Source: Ottowia thiooxydans DSM 14619
GTDB lineage: Bacteria > Pseudomonadota > Gammaproteobacteria > Burkholderiales > Burkholderiaceae_C
Direction: 5' to 3'
Assembly: GCF_000422885.1 (NCBI RefSeq)
Contig: NZ_AUGX01000017.1
Coordinates: 1-64,000, forward strand
Length of the DNA stretch: 64,000 nt
The notes below the pieces were generated by a model that saw only the letters and a program-made list of their open reading frames with translations, was not told the DNA's origin and made no database searches. Of this stretch, positions 1-7,837 are shown in pieces (positions within the stretch are counted from its first letter, which is position 1; each line of letters starts with the position of its first letter). The translations under genes and the position numbers were made by a program.

Positions 1-258
1 GATCTTGATGCGCACAACTTGGGCCTGCTGAAGCTCGGCAAACACACGATCGAGCACGCCACTCTTGGACCAGCGACTCATGCGCGTGTAGATGGTGTGC
101 CAGTTGCCCAAGCGCGCGGGCAGGCCACGCCATTTGCACCCGTGCTCAGCAACATAAAGAATCGCATTCAACACGTCCAAATTCGAGACACCTACATTGC
201 CGCGCTGTACAGGAAGGCAGTGCTCGATCTGGGCAAACTGGGCTGGTGTGATTTCCAT
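1..258 (-). CDS. IS5-family transposase, N-terminal part (runs off the window)
   Basis: The reverse strand reads from an ATG at 258 through 86 codons to the window edge without a stop. The protein starts MEITPAQFAQIEHCLP and contains GNVGVSNLDVLNAIL, EHGCKWRGLPARLG and NWHTIYTRMSRWSKSGV. This is the DUF4096-type N-terminal helix-turn-helix domain of IS5-family (IS427-like group) transposases, which bind the element ends. In that group the transposase is often split into two frames joined by frameshifting, and the second half would lie left of this window. A terminal-repeat-like sequence lies just upstream of the start. The family call is firm; whether the element is intact cannot be seen. Confidence 0.88.
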   Translation of the reverse strand, partial: MEITPAQFAQIEHCLPVQRGNVGVSNLDVLNAILYVAEHGCKWRGLPARLGNWHTIYTRMSRWSKSGVLDRVFAELQQAQVVRIKI

Positions 259-311
259 GGATGAAGTATCTCTGGCCACCCAGGGGTAACTCAATTAGTG
301 TTAACACGCCC
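1..311 (-). mobile_element. End of an IS5/IS427-like insertion sequence
   Basis: Beside the transposase start the reverse strand begins GGGCGTGTTAACACTAATT (311 down to 293), which resembles the terminal inverted repeat of IS427-group elements. CTAG at 311-314 may be the target site or part of a short duplication. The other end and the second copy of the target duplication are outside the window, so the boundary is approximate. Confidence 0.7.
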
Positions 312-591
312 TAGTTCTTGAAGCAAGAGCATCTTTCAGTGCTCTTGCCCGCCCCTTGCCCCGCGCTCCTCAGCACGGCCTCAAGGGGTGGGATACCCAC
401 TCGGGCCATTGCTGCGCTCGGCCCTGCACTGTTAGTCGCAAGCGAATGGTTTTACGCCCTCTCCCGCATGGCAGTAGGAGCGCCGAACTTCAAGTGACTC
501 CCATGACCTGGATGCACTACCGATCATGATAAAAATGCAGTTAGCGAAAGGCCGAAAAATAATTTCAGCATGAGAACGCTAAGGAGCAACG
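312..591. other. Intergenic stretch between IS end and FRP-like gene
   Basis: I see no convincing gene in these 280 bases. The last part is AT-rich (around 525-570) and should hold the promoter of the FRP-like gene. AAGGAG at 580-585 lies 6 bases before its ATG. Confidence 0.5.
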
Positions 592-912
592 ATGTCAAAC
601 TTCAATTGGTCAGCATCAGAAAAAAAGATCGCACGCCGTGTTTACGACGAGGCCCTTCATGCCGAACTGGCCGAAGTCATGGCCGAGTTCAAGGAGAAAG
701 CGGCAGCCGCAGCAAGCCCAGACGATATGTGGGCCGTCGAGGAGTATTTAGAACGCAAGAGACGCGAGATCGACCGGAAGTACGACTACCGATATTCGCA
801 ACTGACTTTTGTTTTTGGATACCTGCTGAGGGAAGGTCGCATACAAGAGGCGCAACTAACCGGTTTGGCAGAGGACCGATTGTCAAACATCCGACTTATC
901 GCCTCGCTTTGA
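592..912 (+). CDS. Fluorescence recovery protein (FRP)-like protein
   Basis: This 106-residue protein matches, from memory, the fluorescence recovery protein of Synechocystis over nearly its full length. Both open with a W-S start (NWSASEKKIARRVYDEAL here). Both have an acidic-DDxW motif followed by KR-x-EID-x-KYD-x-R (here DDMWAVEEYLERKRREID then RKYDYRYSQLTFVFGYLL), and both end in L-x-GLAEDR-type residues. Cyanobacterial FRP is an all-helical dimer that speeds return of the active orange carotenoid protein to its resting form and so ends photoprotective quenching. No carotenoid protein or phycobilisome gene is in this window, so the target here is unknown. AAGGAG precedes the ATG by 6 bases. 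It stands alone between an IS end and an oppositely oriented gene. The family call is strong; the function is open. Confidence 0.85.
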   Translation: MSNFNWSASEKKIARRVYDEALHAELAEVMAEFKEKAAAAASPDDMWAVEEYLERKRREIDRKYDYRYSQLTFVFGYLLREGRIQEAQLTGLAEDRLSNIRLIASL

Positions 913-947
913 ACCTAGGATATACAACCTAGGGCCACCGCACCTAG

Positions 948-986
948 CTCGCGCCATCTCCTCTGAACTGAAGAGGCTAGCGCGAG
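948..986 (+). terminator. Hairpin after the FRP-like gene
   Basis: An interrupted stem pairs CTCGCGC (948-954) with GCGCGAG (980-986) and CCTCT (960-964) with AGAGG (972-976). There is no T-run, so intrinsic termination is uncertain. It lies between two convergent genes. Confidence 0.4.
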
Positions 987-1035
987 AGTCGGTATCCCTG
1001 AATCCACCCGCAATGCAATGCAATGCCGCCGCAGC

Positions 1036-2028
1036 TTAACCTTCGGGCTGAAGCCCTAACTCGGGGATGAGCTTTTTCCACAACTCCAGATCGCGCTTGA
1101 GATAGCTACCCAGTTCCGCAGGAGTGCCGGATCTCACGTGATAGCCGGTCTCTTCCAGGTTCTTTCGCACATCAGGTTTGGTCAGCACCGCATTGAGTTC
1201 GGCGTTGAGTCTGGCTACGATAGCCGGCGGAGTCTTCGCTGGCACGAGCATGGCAACCCAGCCGACGTTGAGCGGTATGCCCGACAGGCCCGCCTCCGAA
1301 GCGGTCGGGACATCGGCAATGACGGGGTTGCGCGCTGCCTCCATTGTGGCGAGTGCGCGCAGTTGACCTGAGCGGATGCGAGGTATGGCGCTTGGAAGAT
1401 CCAAGAATTGCATCGTGACCTGGCCGCCCATGACGGCAAGGCTCGATTCCGGCGTGGACTTGAAAGGCACGATGGTGATGTCCAAGCCAACCTTGCGCTT
1501 TAGCAATTCGCAAAACACCCGGGTACTTGCGTTACCAAAGCTGCAACTGCGGCGCTCCGGATCCTTTCTCATGAGTTCCACGAGCTCAGATAACGTCTTC
1601 ACAGGCAGTTTGGGATCGACCATCAACACATAGGGCGCCTGAACCATGTGGCCCACAGGTTCGAAATCACTCACTGCGTCGTATCGAACCCCTCGGATAA
1701 GGCCGGCCGGCCCGATGGTCAGACCTGAATTTGCCGCCACCAGTACGGTGTATCCATCAGGCTTCGAACGCGCCACAGCTTCAGTAGCCAGCGTTGAGAG
1801 CGCGCCAGGACGGTTCTCCACGATGATCGGCTGCCCAAGCGCAGCCGACATCCCTTGTGCCGTCAACCTCGCCTGAGCGTCTGTCGCCGAGCCTGGCCCG
1901 AAACCCAAAATGAATTTGATGGGCTTGTCTGGGTAGGTCGTTTGTGCATAGCCAGCGCTCCAGCCAAGGCAGCACAATAAAAACGGAGCGGCGGCTCTCA
2001 AAAGACTCGTCATTCGCAGAAAAGGCAT
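1036..2028 (-). CDS. Bug/TctC-family periplasmic solute-binding protein
   Basis: This 330-residue protein has a Sec signal peptide (basic start, hydrophobic stretch, SAGYAQ before TTYPDKPIKFIL). It carries family marks: YPDKPIK at the mature start, GFGPGSATDAQAR, GQPIIVENRPG and KPDGYTVLVA. Such proteins bind small carboxylates or related anions in the periplasm for TctA/TctB-type transporters; in Burkholderiales most are encoded far from any membrane partner, as here. AAGGAGA lies 6 bases before the ATG. It is the last gene of a leftward run behind a second Bug gene. The ligand cannot be told from sequence. Confidence 0.9.
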   Translation of the reverse strand: MPFLRMTSLLRAAAPFLLCCLGWSAGYAQTTYPDKPIKFILGFGPGSATDAQARLTAQGMSAALGQPIIVENRPGALSTLATEAVARSKPDGYTVLVAANSGLTIGPAGLIRGVRYDAVSDFEPVGHMVQAPYVLMVDPKLPVKTLSELVELMRKDPERRSCSFGNASTRVFCELLKRKVGLDITIVPFKSTPESSLAVMGGQVTMQFLDLPSAIPRIRSGQLRALATMEAARNPVIADVPTASEAGLSGIPLNVGWVAMLVPAKTPPAIVARLNAELNAVLTKPDVRKNLEETGYHVRSGTPAELGSYLKRDLELWKKLIPELGLQPEG

Positions 2029-2140
2029 AAAGGTCTCCTTGTCAATTTATGGTTAGTCACGCTCAAGGCCAGAGTTCAAGGCGTGATCCTTGGCTCAGGC
2101 AGGTGTCGGGGGATCCAGGGCGGGTTCACGCCCTAGTGCT

Positions 2141-3085
2141 TTATTCCTTCTTCAGCAAAGCTGAGTAAACGTCGCTCTCGTCCTTGATGCGCTGGGCAAT
2201 TTGTTGCCGGTCGAGCGCGAACTCGTCGTAACCTTTCTCGCGCATCTGCTGCTGGAATACAGGATCTTTCTGGATCGCTCGGAGCACAGCGGACAGCTTT
2301 TCGCTGGCAGCCGATGGGGTGCCTACATGCTGGAACAGGGACATCCAAGTAGTCACCTCATAGCTCGGATAACCCTGTTCGGCGATAGTGGGCAGCAGGG
2401 GGAAAGCAACGTTGCGCGTACGAGAGGTGACTCCGAAGGCATTGATACGATCATGTTTCGCATAACCCTGCGCAGTCGCAGTCACGTCAAAGAACATCGA
2501 AATCTGGCCTCCCAGCAGATCAGCCATAGCGGGTGCGGCCCCTTTATAGGGAACGTGTACCAACGACGTGCCCGAAAGCTTGCCCAGCAGTTCGCCCGAC
2601 AAGTGACTGGACGAGCCCTCACCGGAACTACCGTACGTCACACGGCCTGGGTGTGCCTTGGCATGTGCAATCAGCTCCCTGAGTGATTTCGCCGGCACGG
2701 CCTTGCTCACCAACAGCACGTTAGTAACGCTCACCACGCCGCCTATCGGAGCCAGGCTCTTCAGTGGCCCGAGTGCTGCATCCTTCGACACGAAAGGTGT
2801 CACGGTGAACGTACCGGCGGCGCCAAGATACAAGGTGTAGCCATCTGCGGGTGCGCCAGCTACTGCAGCGGCCCCCACCAATCCCGACGCGCCGGCGCGA
2901 CTTTCGACCACGACCGGTTGGCCTAGCGCGATCCCCATATGGTTTGCCAAGATCCGTGCTGCACCATCTACCGAACCTCCCGCTGGGTAGCCAATGACCA
3001 GCTTCAGGGGTCGCTCCGGATATGCTGCATGCGCAATACAAACCATGAGGCCAAGAATGACGGGTACGAAATATCGTTTGAGCAT
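2141..3085 (-). CDS. Bug/TctC-family periplasmic solute-binding protein
   Basis: I place the start at the ATG at 3085, because residues from there form a clean signal peptide (MLKRYFVPVILGLMVCIAHA) and the open frame upstream reads like noncoding sequence. The 314-residue product has AYPERPLKLVIGYPAGGSVDG, GQPVVVESRAGASG, ADGYTLYLG and VPYKGAAPAMADLLGGQI, all typical of Bug proteins. It lies 29 bases after a tautomerase gene and 112 bases before another Bug gene, in a leftward run led by an IclR regulator. The ribosome site is weak. The ligand is unknown but likely feeds the pathway of the neighbouring cupin, tautomerase and aldolase genes. Confidence 0.88.
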   Translation of the reverse strand: MLKRYFVPVILGLMVCIAHAAYPERPLKLVIGYPAGGSVDGAARILANHMGIALGQPVVVESRAGASGLVGAAAVAGAPADGYTLYLGAAGTFTVTPFVSKDAALGPLKSLAPIGGVVSVTNVLLVSKAVPAKSLRELIAHAKAHPGRVTYGSSGEGSSSHLSGELLGKLSGTSLVHVPYKGAAPAMADLLGGQISMFFDVTATAQGYAKHDRINAFGVTSRTRNVAFPLLPTIAEQGYPSYEVTTWMSLFQHVGTPSAASEKLSAVLRAIQKDPVFQQQMREKGYDEFALDRQQIAQRIKDESDVYSALLKKE

Positions 3086-3114
3086 TTGAATCCAAAGAAA
3101 ATAGTTGCGTTGCC

Positions 3115-3486
3115 TTATCGGCCCAGCGCCACCGCAGTAATCCCGCCGATGCCGACATTGGCCTTTGGCATGTCGTGAAATAGCACCCGTACGCTGGCGG
3201 CCGGCACCTCCCCCCAACGAGATGTGGCCGCGGTAAGAGCCCCGATGAGCAAGGCCTTCTGTTCGTCGGTGCGGCCGGGCATAAGGTAGATGTGCAATAA
3301 CGAAATGCCCTCACCCACACGGCCCCCCACCGAGACGCTGTCGGCCGGTTGACTGGCGAGCAGCACACGCACCTGGGCAAGAGGCGCATCGAGCGCTTCC
3401 ACGATGCATCGGGTATAGGCCGCGCACAACTCTGCTCGCACGGGGCTGGGATAGTCGCGGTTGAAAAATGCTTGCAGCATTGGCAT
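3115..3486 (-). CDS. Tautomerase-superfamily protein
   Basis: A 123-codon gene whose product begins Met-Pro, so Met removal would expose the N-terminal proline that acts as catalytic base in the 4-oxalocrotonate tautomerase superfamily. At about 122 residues it is twice the length of the classic 62-residue enzyme, as in the fused members (malonate semialdehyde decarboxylase or cis-CaaD types). RVLLASQPADSVSVGG and RVLFHDMPKANVGIGG look like equivalent segments of the two halves, supporting an internal duplication. AGGAGAAG precedes the ATG. It sits between a bicupin gene and a Bug gene, so it may tautomerise an enol ring-cleavage product. The substrate is unknown. Confidence 0.78.
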   Translation of the reverse strand: MPMLQAFFNRDYPSPVRAELCAAYTRCIVEALDAPLAQVRVLLASQPADSVSVGGRVGEGISLLHIYLMPGRTDEQKALLIGALTAATSRWGEVPAASVRVLFHDMPKANVGIGGITAVALGR

Positions 3487-3559
3487 GGCCTTCTCCTAGT
3501 TCGCCGTTTGCACATGGCGATCGACACTGCGGCATGCGGAAAGCATCCGCAAAGCGCAA

Positions 3560-4399
3560 TCAGGTGTCATTGGGATTTTTAGACTGGGTCGACGCCGGAA
3601 CCGACTGGGCGGGGGAGTGCCCTGCCGGTAAATCTGTGTAGCGGGAATCACGGGCATCTAACGCCAACACGACAGCTAGCGCGCCAGCAGCGCCAGCCGA
3701 CACATACAGCTCTGCATCGCGCTCTGTACGCGCCAGTGACTCCCAAGCGCCCAACGTCTGGTTCCCGCATTGCAGTTCTCCTTCAAGCACCAGAACAAAC
3801 TGTGCAACAGACAGAGAAAAGGCAGGAAGACATGCCTGTGCCCCTGGCCCCAAACGAATGGCTGCGGCGCTGGCACTGCCGTCGGCATTCGCGGCCAAGG
3901 GCTCCGGTACTTGTGCCTCGTGCGCATTCAAGTGCATAGGCGCACCATCGGTTGGCACTACAGGACCTGCATGGAACTGGTGTCTTGGCCCGCGCTGAAG
4001 CATCTCCCTATGTTCCGGAATGAAATATGCGCCAGCCTCAAACACCGCACGTATAGTGAAATAGGAAAGTCCCTCGGGACCAGCCACCAGGGGCCCGTAA
4101 CCCGTATAGGCGGTTGCATAGTGGATCAACCCAGGTGACAGAGCATGCGGCCCCAACGTACCGCTTCCCTGCACCACCACTTGGAATTCATTCTGTGCAT
4201 GGAAATGCGTTCGCAGGCAAGAGCCAGGGGGTTGCTCGACGAGAAACACGGTCGGAGAGAGCAAAGGATCTCGAGTGGATTCCATCCACTCGCTCTTGCA
4301 ATAGGTAAAACCATCGCCAGCAGTAAGCTGACGGTGTGTAGCATCTCTGCGACTGCGCAGGCCGTAGAACATGGCGTCAGTAGACATAGCGCCAATCAT
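3560..4399 (-). CDS. Bicupin protein, metal site in the N-terminal cupin
   Basis: About 279 residues from the ATG at 4399 (a second ATG at 4387 is equally possible; neither has a strong ribosome site). The N-terminal half has a cupin motif THFHAQNEFQVVVQG (His-x-His with a following Glu) and a later His in PGLIHYATAY, a plausible metal site. The C-terminal half keeps the barrel pattern (FVLVLEGELQCGNQTLGAWESLA) but has lost the His ligands. Unlike gentisate dioxygenase, it cannot be assigned a reaction; a ring-cleavage dioxygenase or an isomerase are possibilities. It lies between the IclR gene and the tautomerase gene, reading the same way. Confidence 0.6.
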   Translation of the reverse strand: MIGAMSTDAMFYGLRSRRDATHRQLTAGDGFTYCKSEWMESTRDPLLSPTVFLVEQPPGSCLRTHFHAQNEFQVVVQGSGTLGPHALSPGLIHYATAYTGYGPLVAGPEGLSYFTIRAVFEAGAYFIPEHREMLQRGPRHQFHAGPVVPTDGAPMHLNAHEAQVPEPLAANADGSASAAAIRLGPGAQACLPAFSLSVAQFVLVLEGELQCGNQTLGAWESLARTERDAELYVSAGAAGALAVVLALDARDSRYTDLPAGHSPAQSVPASTQSKNPNDT

Positions 4400-4549
4400 T
4401 CAGCGATACGCCCGATATATTCCGCTCTGTGATGTGATTGACGCCAATGAGGTGGCGTCGGACAGACCAGCTTTCTTTCTGAGAACTCATCAACGTCTTT
4501 CTTGTTTGAATTGCATGCCGCAAACTTGCGTCCGTGACGTCTCATTACG

Positions 4550-5422
4550 TCAATAGCGCTCCTGAATTTGCGCGGCAGCATCCCTTACGAATGGCAGCAC
4601 TCGATCAATCCACGCGGTGCCCATCGACTGCGAAAAAGTCGAACAACCCAAGACACCTAGAAGCTCACCGGACCGGGCGTGCAGGGGCACTGCCAACGCG
4701 CTGCTCTCGTCTGGTCGAACGCCGGCGCGTAAGCCGTAGCCCTGCCGCCGTGTTCGCCGCACAAGGCTCCGAAGCGCCTTGCTCTCAAACGTTGCATCAG
4801 CGAGCCCCTGCTCCCGCAGCAGTTGCACAAGGATGCGCCGCTCTGAGGCGCTGCAGTAGGACAAATAGGCAGTGCCCAGGGCCGTGTCCAACAGGCCATA
4901 GCGCTGGCCGAAGCAAGTCGGCTTCATGGAATAGGGGCTGTAGGGCATGGTGCAGAGGTTGGCTCTTACCTCTGCACCATCAATCACGCCGACCGCCAAG
5001 GGCCACTTCATCTTTTTGGTTGCCCCGACCAAAATTGGACCGGCAATATCGGCAAGTCGATTTTTTTCCACGAACCCACTGCTCAAATTACGGACGTGGT
5101 GGGTCAACCGGTACTGACCATACATCTCCTCGCCGCTATGCACATAGTGCTCAGCTTGCAATGTTGCCAACAAGCGATGGACAGTGGTTTTTGGAAGGCC
5201 CGTGCGCTGCTGCAAATCCTGTAATGACCAGATCTCGCGCTCATTCAACGCGCGCAGGACCAACAACGCCCGCTGAATGGATCGGGTCAGCCCTTCCGTC
5301 GGCGGCAGGGGTGTTTCCCTGCCTGCTCCGACACGCGGTGAGTGAGATCGTCGGTGTGCTCTTCCGGGCGAGTCTCGTTCAACGGACGATCCCCGCGGTG
5401 CACGCTTTTGCGCGTATTCCAT
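4550..5422 (-). CDS. IclR-family transcriptional regulator
   Basis: This 290-residue protein has an IclR winged helix near residues 45-110 (TRSIQRALLVLRALN, SLQDLQQRTGLPKTTVHRLLATL) and an effector domain after it. GGAGA lies 6 bases before the ATG at 5422. The first 40 or so residues are basic and low in complexity, longer than usual, so a later start is possible. The gene heads a leftward run (bicupin, tautomerase, two Bug genes) and faces an aldolase gene across about 420 bases that contain a perfect palindrome. IclR regulators commonly control ring-cleavage or carboxylic-acid pathways next door. Confidence 0.88.
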   Translation of the reverse strand: MEYAQKRAPRGSSVERDSPGRAHRRSHSPRVGAGRETPLPPTEGLTRSIQRALLVLRALNEREIWSLQDLQQRTGLPKTTVHRLLATLQAEHYVHSGEEMYGQYRLTHHVRNLSSGFVEKNRLADIAGPILVGATKKMKWPLAVGVIDGAEVRANLCTMPYSPYSMKPTCFGQRYGLLDTALGTAYLSYCSASERRILVQLLREQGLADATFESKALRSLVRRTRRQGYGLRAGVRPDESSALAVPLHARSGELLGVLGCSTFSQSMGTAWIDRVLPFVRDAAAQIQERY

Positions 5423-5838
5423 ACATGTCTCCAGTTGGGACCATCCGGTAACCCTTATGCGTCAGGCTTGGGCCTTTCGCAGCGATCACTGTCGCTTTGA
5501 TGGAGGGAATTCTAGGACCGACATGGGTGCAACTACAAGCGTCTCAACTCCTTCATTCCCATGATTCCGTCTGACGGAATTCATGAAGTTCCAAGCCCTG
5601 AGAAAGCCGTGGATAGATAGACTCACTCGTAACGCAGGCTTATCAGAGCCAAGCATGGTGGATAGGGAGATTGGTTGTGAGCTTCATCCCTCAAAGCGCG
5701 AACCGCCTGCACGTTACCCGCATTTCAAATGAGCAGTGGCATTCAATCAAAACACACGCCTTGCTGGTCGCGTGATTGAACCAACCGTTTCGTTTTGATT
5801 TCCTTTCGTTCCTGCTGATCCGTAAAAAGCTTCCCTCT
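5423..5838. other. Divergent control region between IclR and aldolase genes
   Basis: No gene is evident in these 416 bases. The stretch holds one perfect palindrome (listed separately) and AT-richer parts around 5690-5830 that could serve the aldolase promoter. Confidence 0.5.
5564..5580. promoter_or_regulatory. Palindrome, probable IclR operator
   Basis: ATTCCGTC-T-GACGGAAT is a perfect 17-base palindrome, about 140 bases upstream of the IclR start and 260 bases upstream of the aldolase start. Its form (TTCCG/CGGAA arms) resembles sites bound by IclR-family regulators. Binding is inferred. Confidence 0.55.
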
Positions 5839-6636
5839 ATGACCAACATTCACCACCAGCACGCGGTTGCTTTCCGTCAGCGGTTCTGCAACCGGGAGAC
5901 GCTTCTTGGAACATTTATAAAATCTTCCGGTGGTGCACCCGTGGAGATCATGGGCCAGGCGGGGTTTGACTTCGTGGTTGTAGATGCGGAGCACGCGCCT
6001 TTCGATCGGGCAGCTGTCGAACTATCCATACTCGCAGCCCGGGCTAGCGGCATTGCATCCATTGTCCGGGTACCCAGTGCCTCGCCGCACGCGCTTTTGG
6101 CGCCGCTGGACGATGGCGCCTGCGGCGTGATGGTGCCTCATGTGCGCTCCGCGCAGGTGGCACGAGATATCGTGGCAGCCTGCCGCTACGCCTGGGGGCG
6201 AGGCTTCTCCAATTCTCCCCGGGCGGGCGGGTATGGCGTTCGCACAATGTGGGAGCATGTAGACGCCGCGGACCAGGCGGTTACGGTGATCGCCATGATC
6301 GAAGATCCTGAGGCTTTGGATGAGATCGATGACATCCTGGCAGTAGACGGGATCGACGGCGTGTTCATTGGCCGCGGCGACTTGGCTGTGGCATTGCAGG
6401 ACCGCGAGCCAGGCAGCCCTCAGGTGGCCCAACTCACTGATCGAGTGCTCCAGGCTTGTGCCCGCGCAGACAAACCTGCTTGCCTTCTCACCACCCGCTC
6501 ATCTGAGGCGCAGACTTTGCAAGCTTTCGGTGCCAGCGCGTTCGTTATCGCATCCGACCAAGGGTTCATGCGCACCGCCGCAGAACAGGCACAAAGCCAG
6601 TTCCGTGCCGCATTGTCATCTTTCACCACAACCTAG
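5839..6636 (+). CDS. HpcH/HpaI-family aldolase
   Basis: The product from the ATG at 5839 is 265 residues. It has the family's marks: TFIKSSGGAPVEIMGQAGFDFVVVDAEHAPFD (split here as GFDFVVVDAEHAPFD, the conserved Asp-x-Glu-His), DDGACGVMVPHVRSA with metal-site context, and DGVFIGRGDLAVAL (Gly-x-x-Asp-Leu). HpcH/HpaI enzymes are metal-dependent class II aldolases that split 4-hydroxy-2-oxo acids to pyruvate and an aldehyde, the usual last step of meta-cleavage pathways. An ATG 21 codons upstream at 5776 also opens the frame but would add an unlikely Phe/Leu-rich leader. It is followed 59 bases later by a bicupin gene. Confidence 0.9.
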   Translation: MTNIHHQHAVAFRQRFCNRETLLGTFIKSSGGAPVEIMGQAGFDFVVVDAEHAPFDRAAVELSILAARASGIASIVRVPSASPHALLAPLDDGACGVMVPHVRSAQVARDIVAACRYAWGRGFSNSPRAGGYGVRTMWEHVDAADQAVTVIAMIEDPEALDEIDDILAVDGIDGVFIGRGDLAVALQDREPGSPQVAQLTDRVLQACARADKPACLLTTRSSEAQTLQAFGASAFVIASDQGFMRTAAEQAQSQFRAALSSFTTT

Positions 6637-6695
6637 CCCCCGCTCCCGTGAGATTCCGCGCGCGTCAAGCGCTCCACTAGAAAAAGCAACTCGTC

Positions 6696-7610
6696 ATGTA
6701 CAACCCAACCGACCCCCGCTCCTCCCTGGCACCCGGACTTGCCTCCGGTCATCCCGCCGCCACGACGTTCTCAGCCGCCGAATACGCTCGCTTTTACGCC
6801 GATCCACCGCAGGTGACGGATTTGCTTTCTCGGCAGTGGTTTGCACGCGGTCAGAATTTCGTTTTGGTCTATATGGAGGCAGAGGCTGGCGCAACATTCA
6901 GCCGCGTTGAGCAACCTGACGAATATGTAGTGCTACTGCCGGACACGGTAACGGCTGTCACGCTTGATTGCGAGGGACAGCAGCACGCCCTGCCGGGCTA
7001 CACCATTGCTTTCGTCCCCCCAGGGTCCAGTCGCATCGTCGTGGAAAAGCCAGGGCGGGTGGTGCTGATGTTCACCACCCGAAGCACAGACCTGTGCGCT
7101 ATGTGCAGCAATGCAACCGCGTACGCCGAATCCCATCCCAATATTCCTGCGTTCGAGGCTTGGCCAACACCGATCGACGGGTTGAAACTGAGGCAATACA
7201 GCCTGGACGTTCCGGAAGTGCCCGGCCGCTTCGGCCGCATCTGGCGCTGCACTACTTTCATGGTGAATTTCCTGCCAACTCAGTTCGGCCCGCGTGATGT
7301 CACCAAGCTTTCGCCCCATCAGCACGACACGTTTGAACAGGGATCGCTTGCGTTGAAGGGCTCGTTCATGCACCACGTTCGTTGGCCATGGACTCCAAAC
7401 CTGCACGCCTGGCGCGCCGATGATCATGAGCAATGCGGTTCGCCTTCATTTGCCGTTATTCCGCCTCCTGCCATTCACACTTCGCGCGGGCTGGACGCAG
7501 GCGCGAACGACCTGGTCGATGTGTTCTCGCCCCCCCGGATGGATTTCTCGCTCGCGCCAGGCTGGGTGTTGAACGAAGCAGACTACCCCATGCCTGCGAT
7601 CCAGGCTTGA
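6696..7610 (+). CDS. Bicupin protein, metal site in the C-terminal cupin
   Basis: A 304-residue protein I cannot name. The first half has cupin-like strands (VLVYMEAEAGATFSRVEQ, DEYVVLLPD) but no His ligands. The second half has SPHQHDTFEQGSLALKGSF (His-x-His with a downstream Glu) and a later His in PPAIHTSRGL, so a metal site is likely there. This is the mirror image of the bicupin at 3560-4399. It follows the HpcH/HpaI aldolase in the same direction. A dioxygenase, isomerase or decarboxylase role would fit but is not shown. Confidence 0.6.
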   Translation: MYNPTDPRSSLAPGLASGHPAATTFSAAEYARFYADPPQVTDLLSRQWFARGQNFVLVYMEAEAGATFSRVEQPDEYVVLLPDTVTAVTLDCEGQQHALPGYTIAFVPPGSSRIVVEKPGRVVLMFTTRSTDLCAMCSNATAYAESHPNIPAFEAWPTPIDGLKLRQYSLDVPEVPGRFGRIWRCTTFMVNFLPTQFGPRDVTKLSPHQHDTFEQGSLALKGSFMHHVRWPWTPNLHAWRADDHEQCGSPSFAVIPPPAIHTSRGLDAGANDLVDVFSPPRMDFSLAPGWVLNEADYPMPAIQA

Positions 7611-7628
7611 TCAGGTGCGACAGTTATT

Positions 7629-7654
7629 GCCCGCAAACGCGGGCGTTTCGTTCT
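7629..7654 (+). terminator. Probable intrinsic terminator after bicupin gene
   Basis: GCCCGC (7629-7634), AAAC loop, GCGGGC (7639-7644), then GTTTCGTTCT. It is a stable stem with a T-rich tail, 19 bases after the stop codon. Confidence 0.7.
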
Positions 7655-7837
7655 CTGCAGGCGCCTACGTGAGTAAAAGTCAAAGGCCGCTTACTTGTCG
7701 AACTCAGGTCAATCGAAGCGACGCATTTCCTGAACTTTCCAGCCTGTGAGAAACTCCGCACCGATCAATCGTGTCGGGGCCTTTTAAGGCCACTAAAACG
7801 CGCATCTCCAACGACTCAAGCAGGAAAAGGGGCGAAC

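Noticed and set aside
2133-3559. Alternative frames overlapping the Bug and tautomerase genes (such as 2721-3527 and 3311-3559 on the - strand)
   Set aside because: They read Arg/Cys-rich shadow proteins, whereas the chosen frames carry family motifs.
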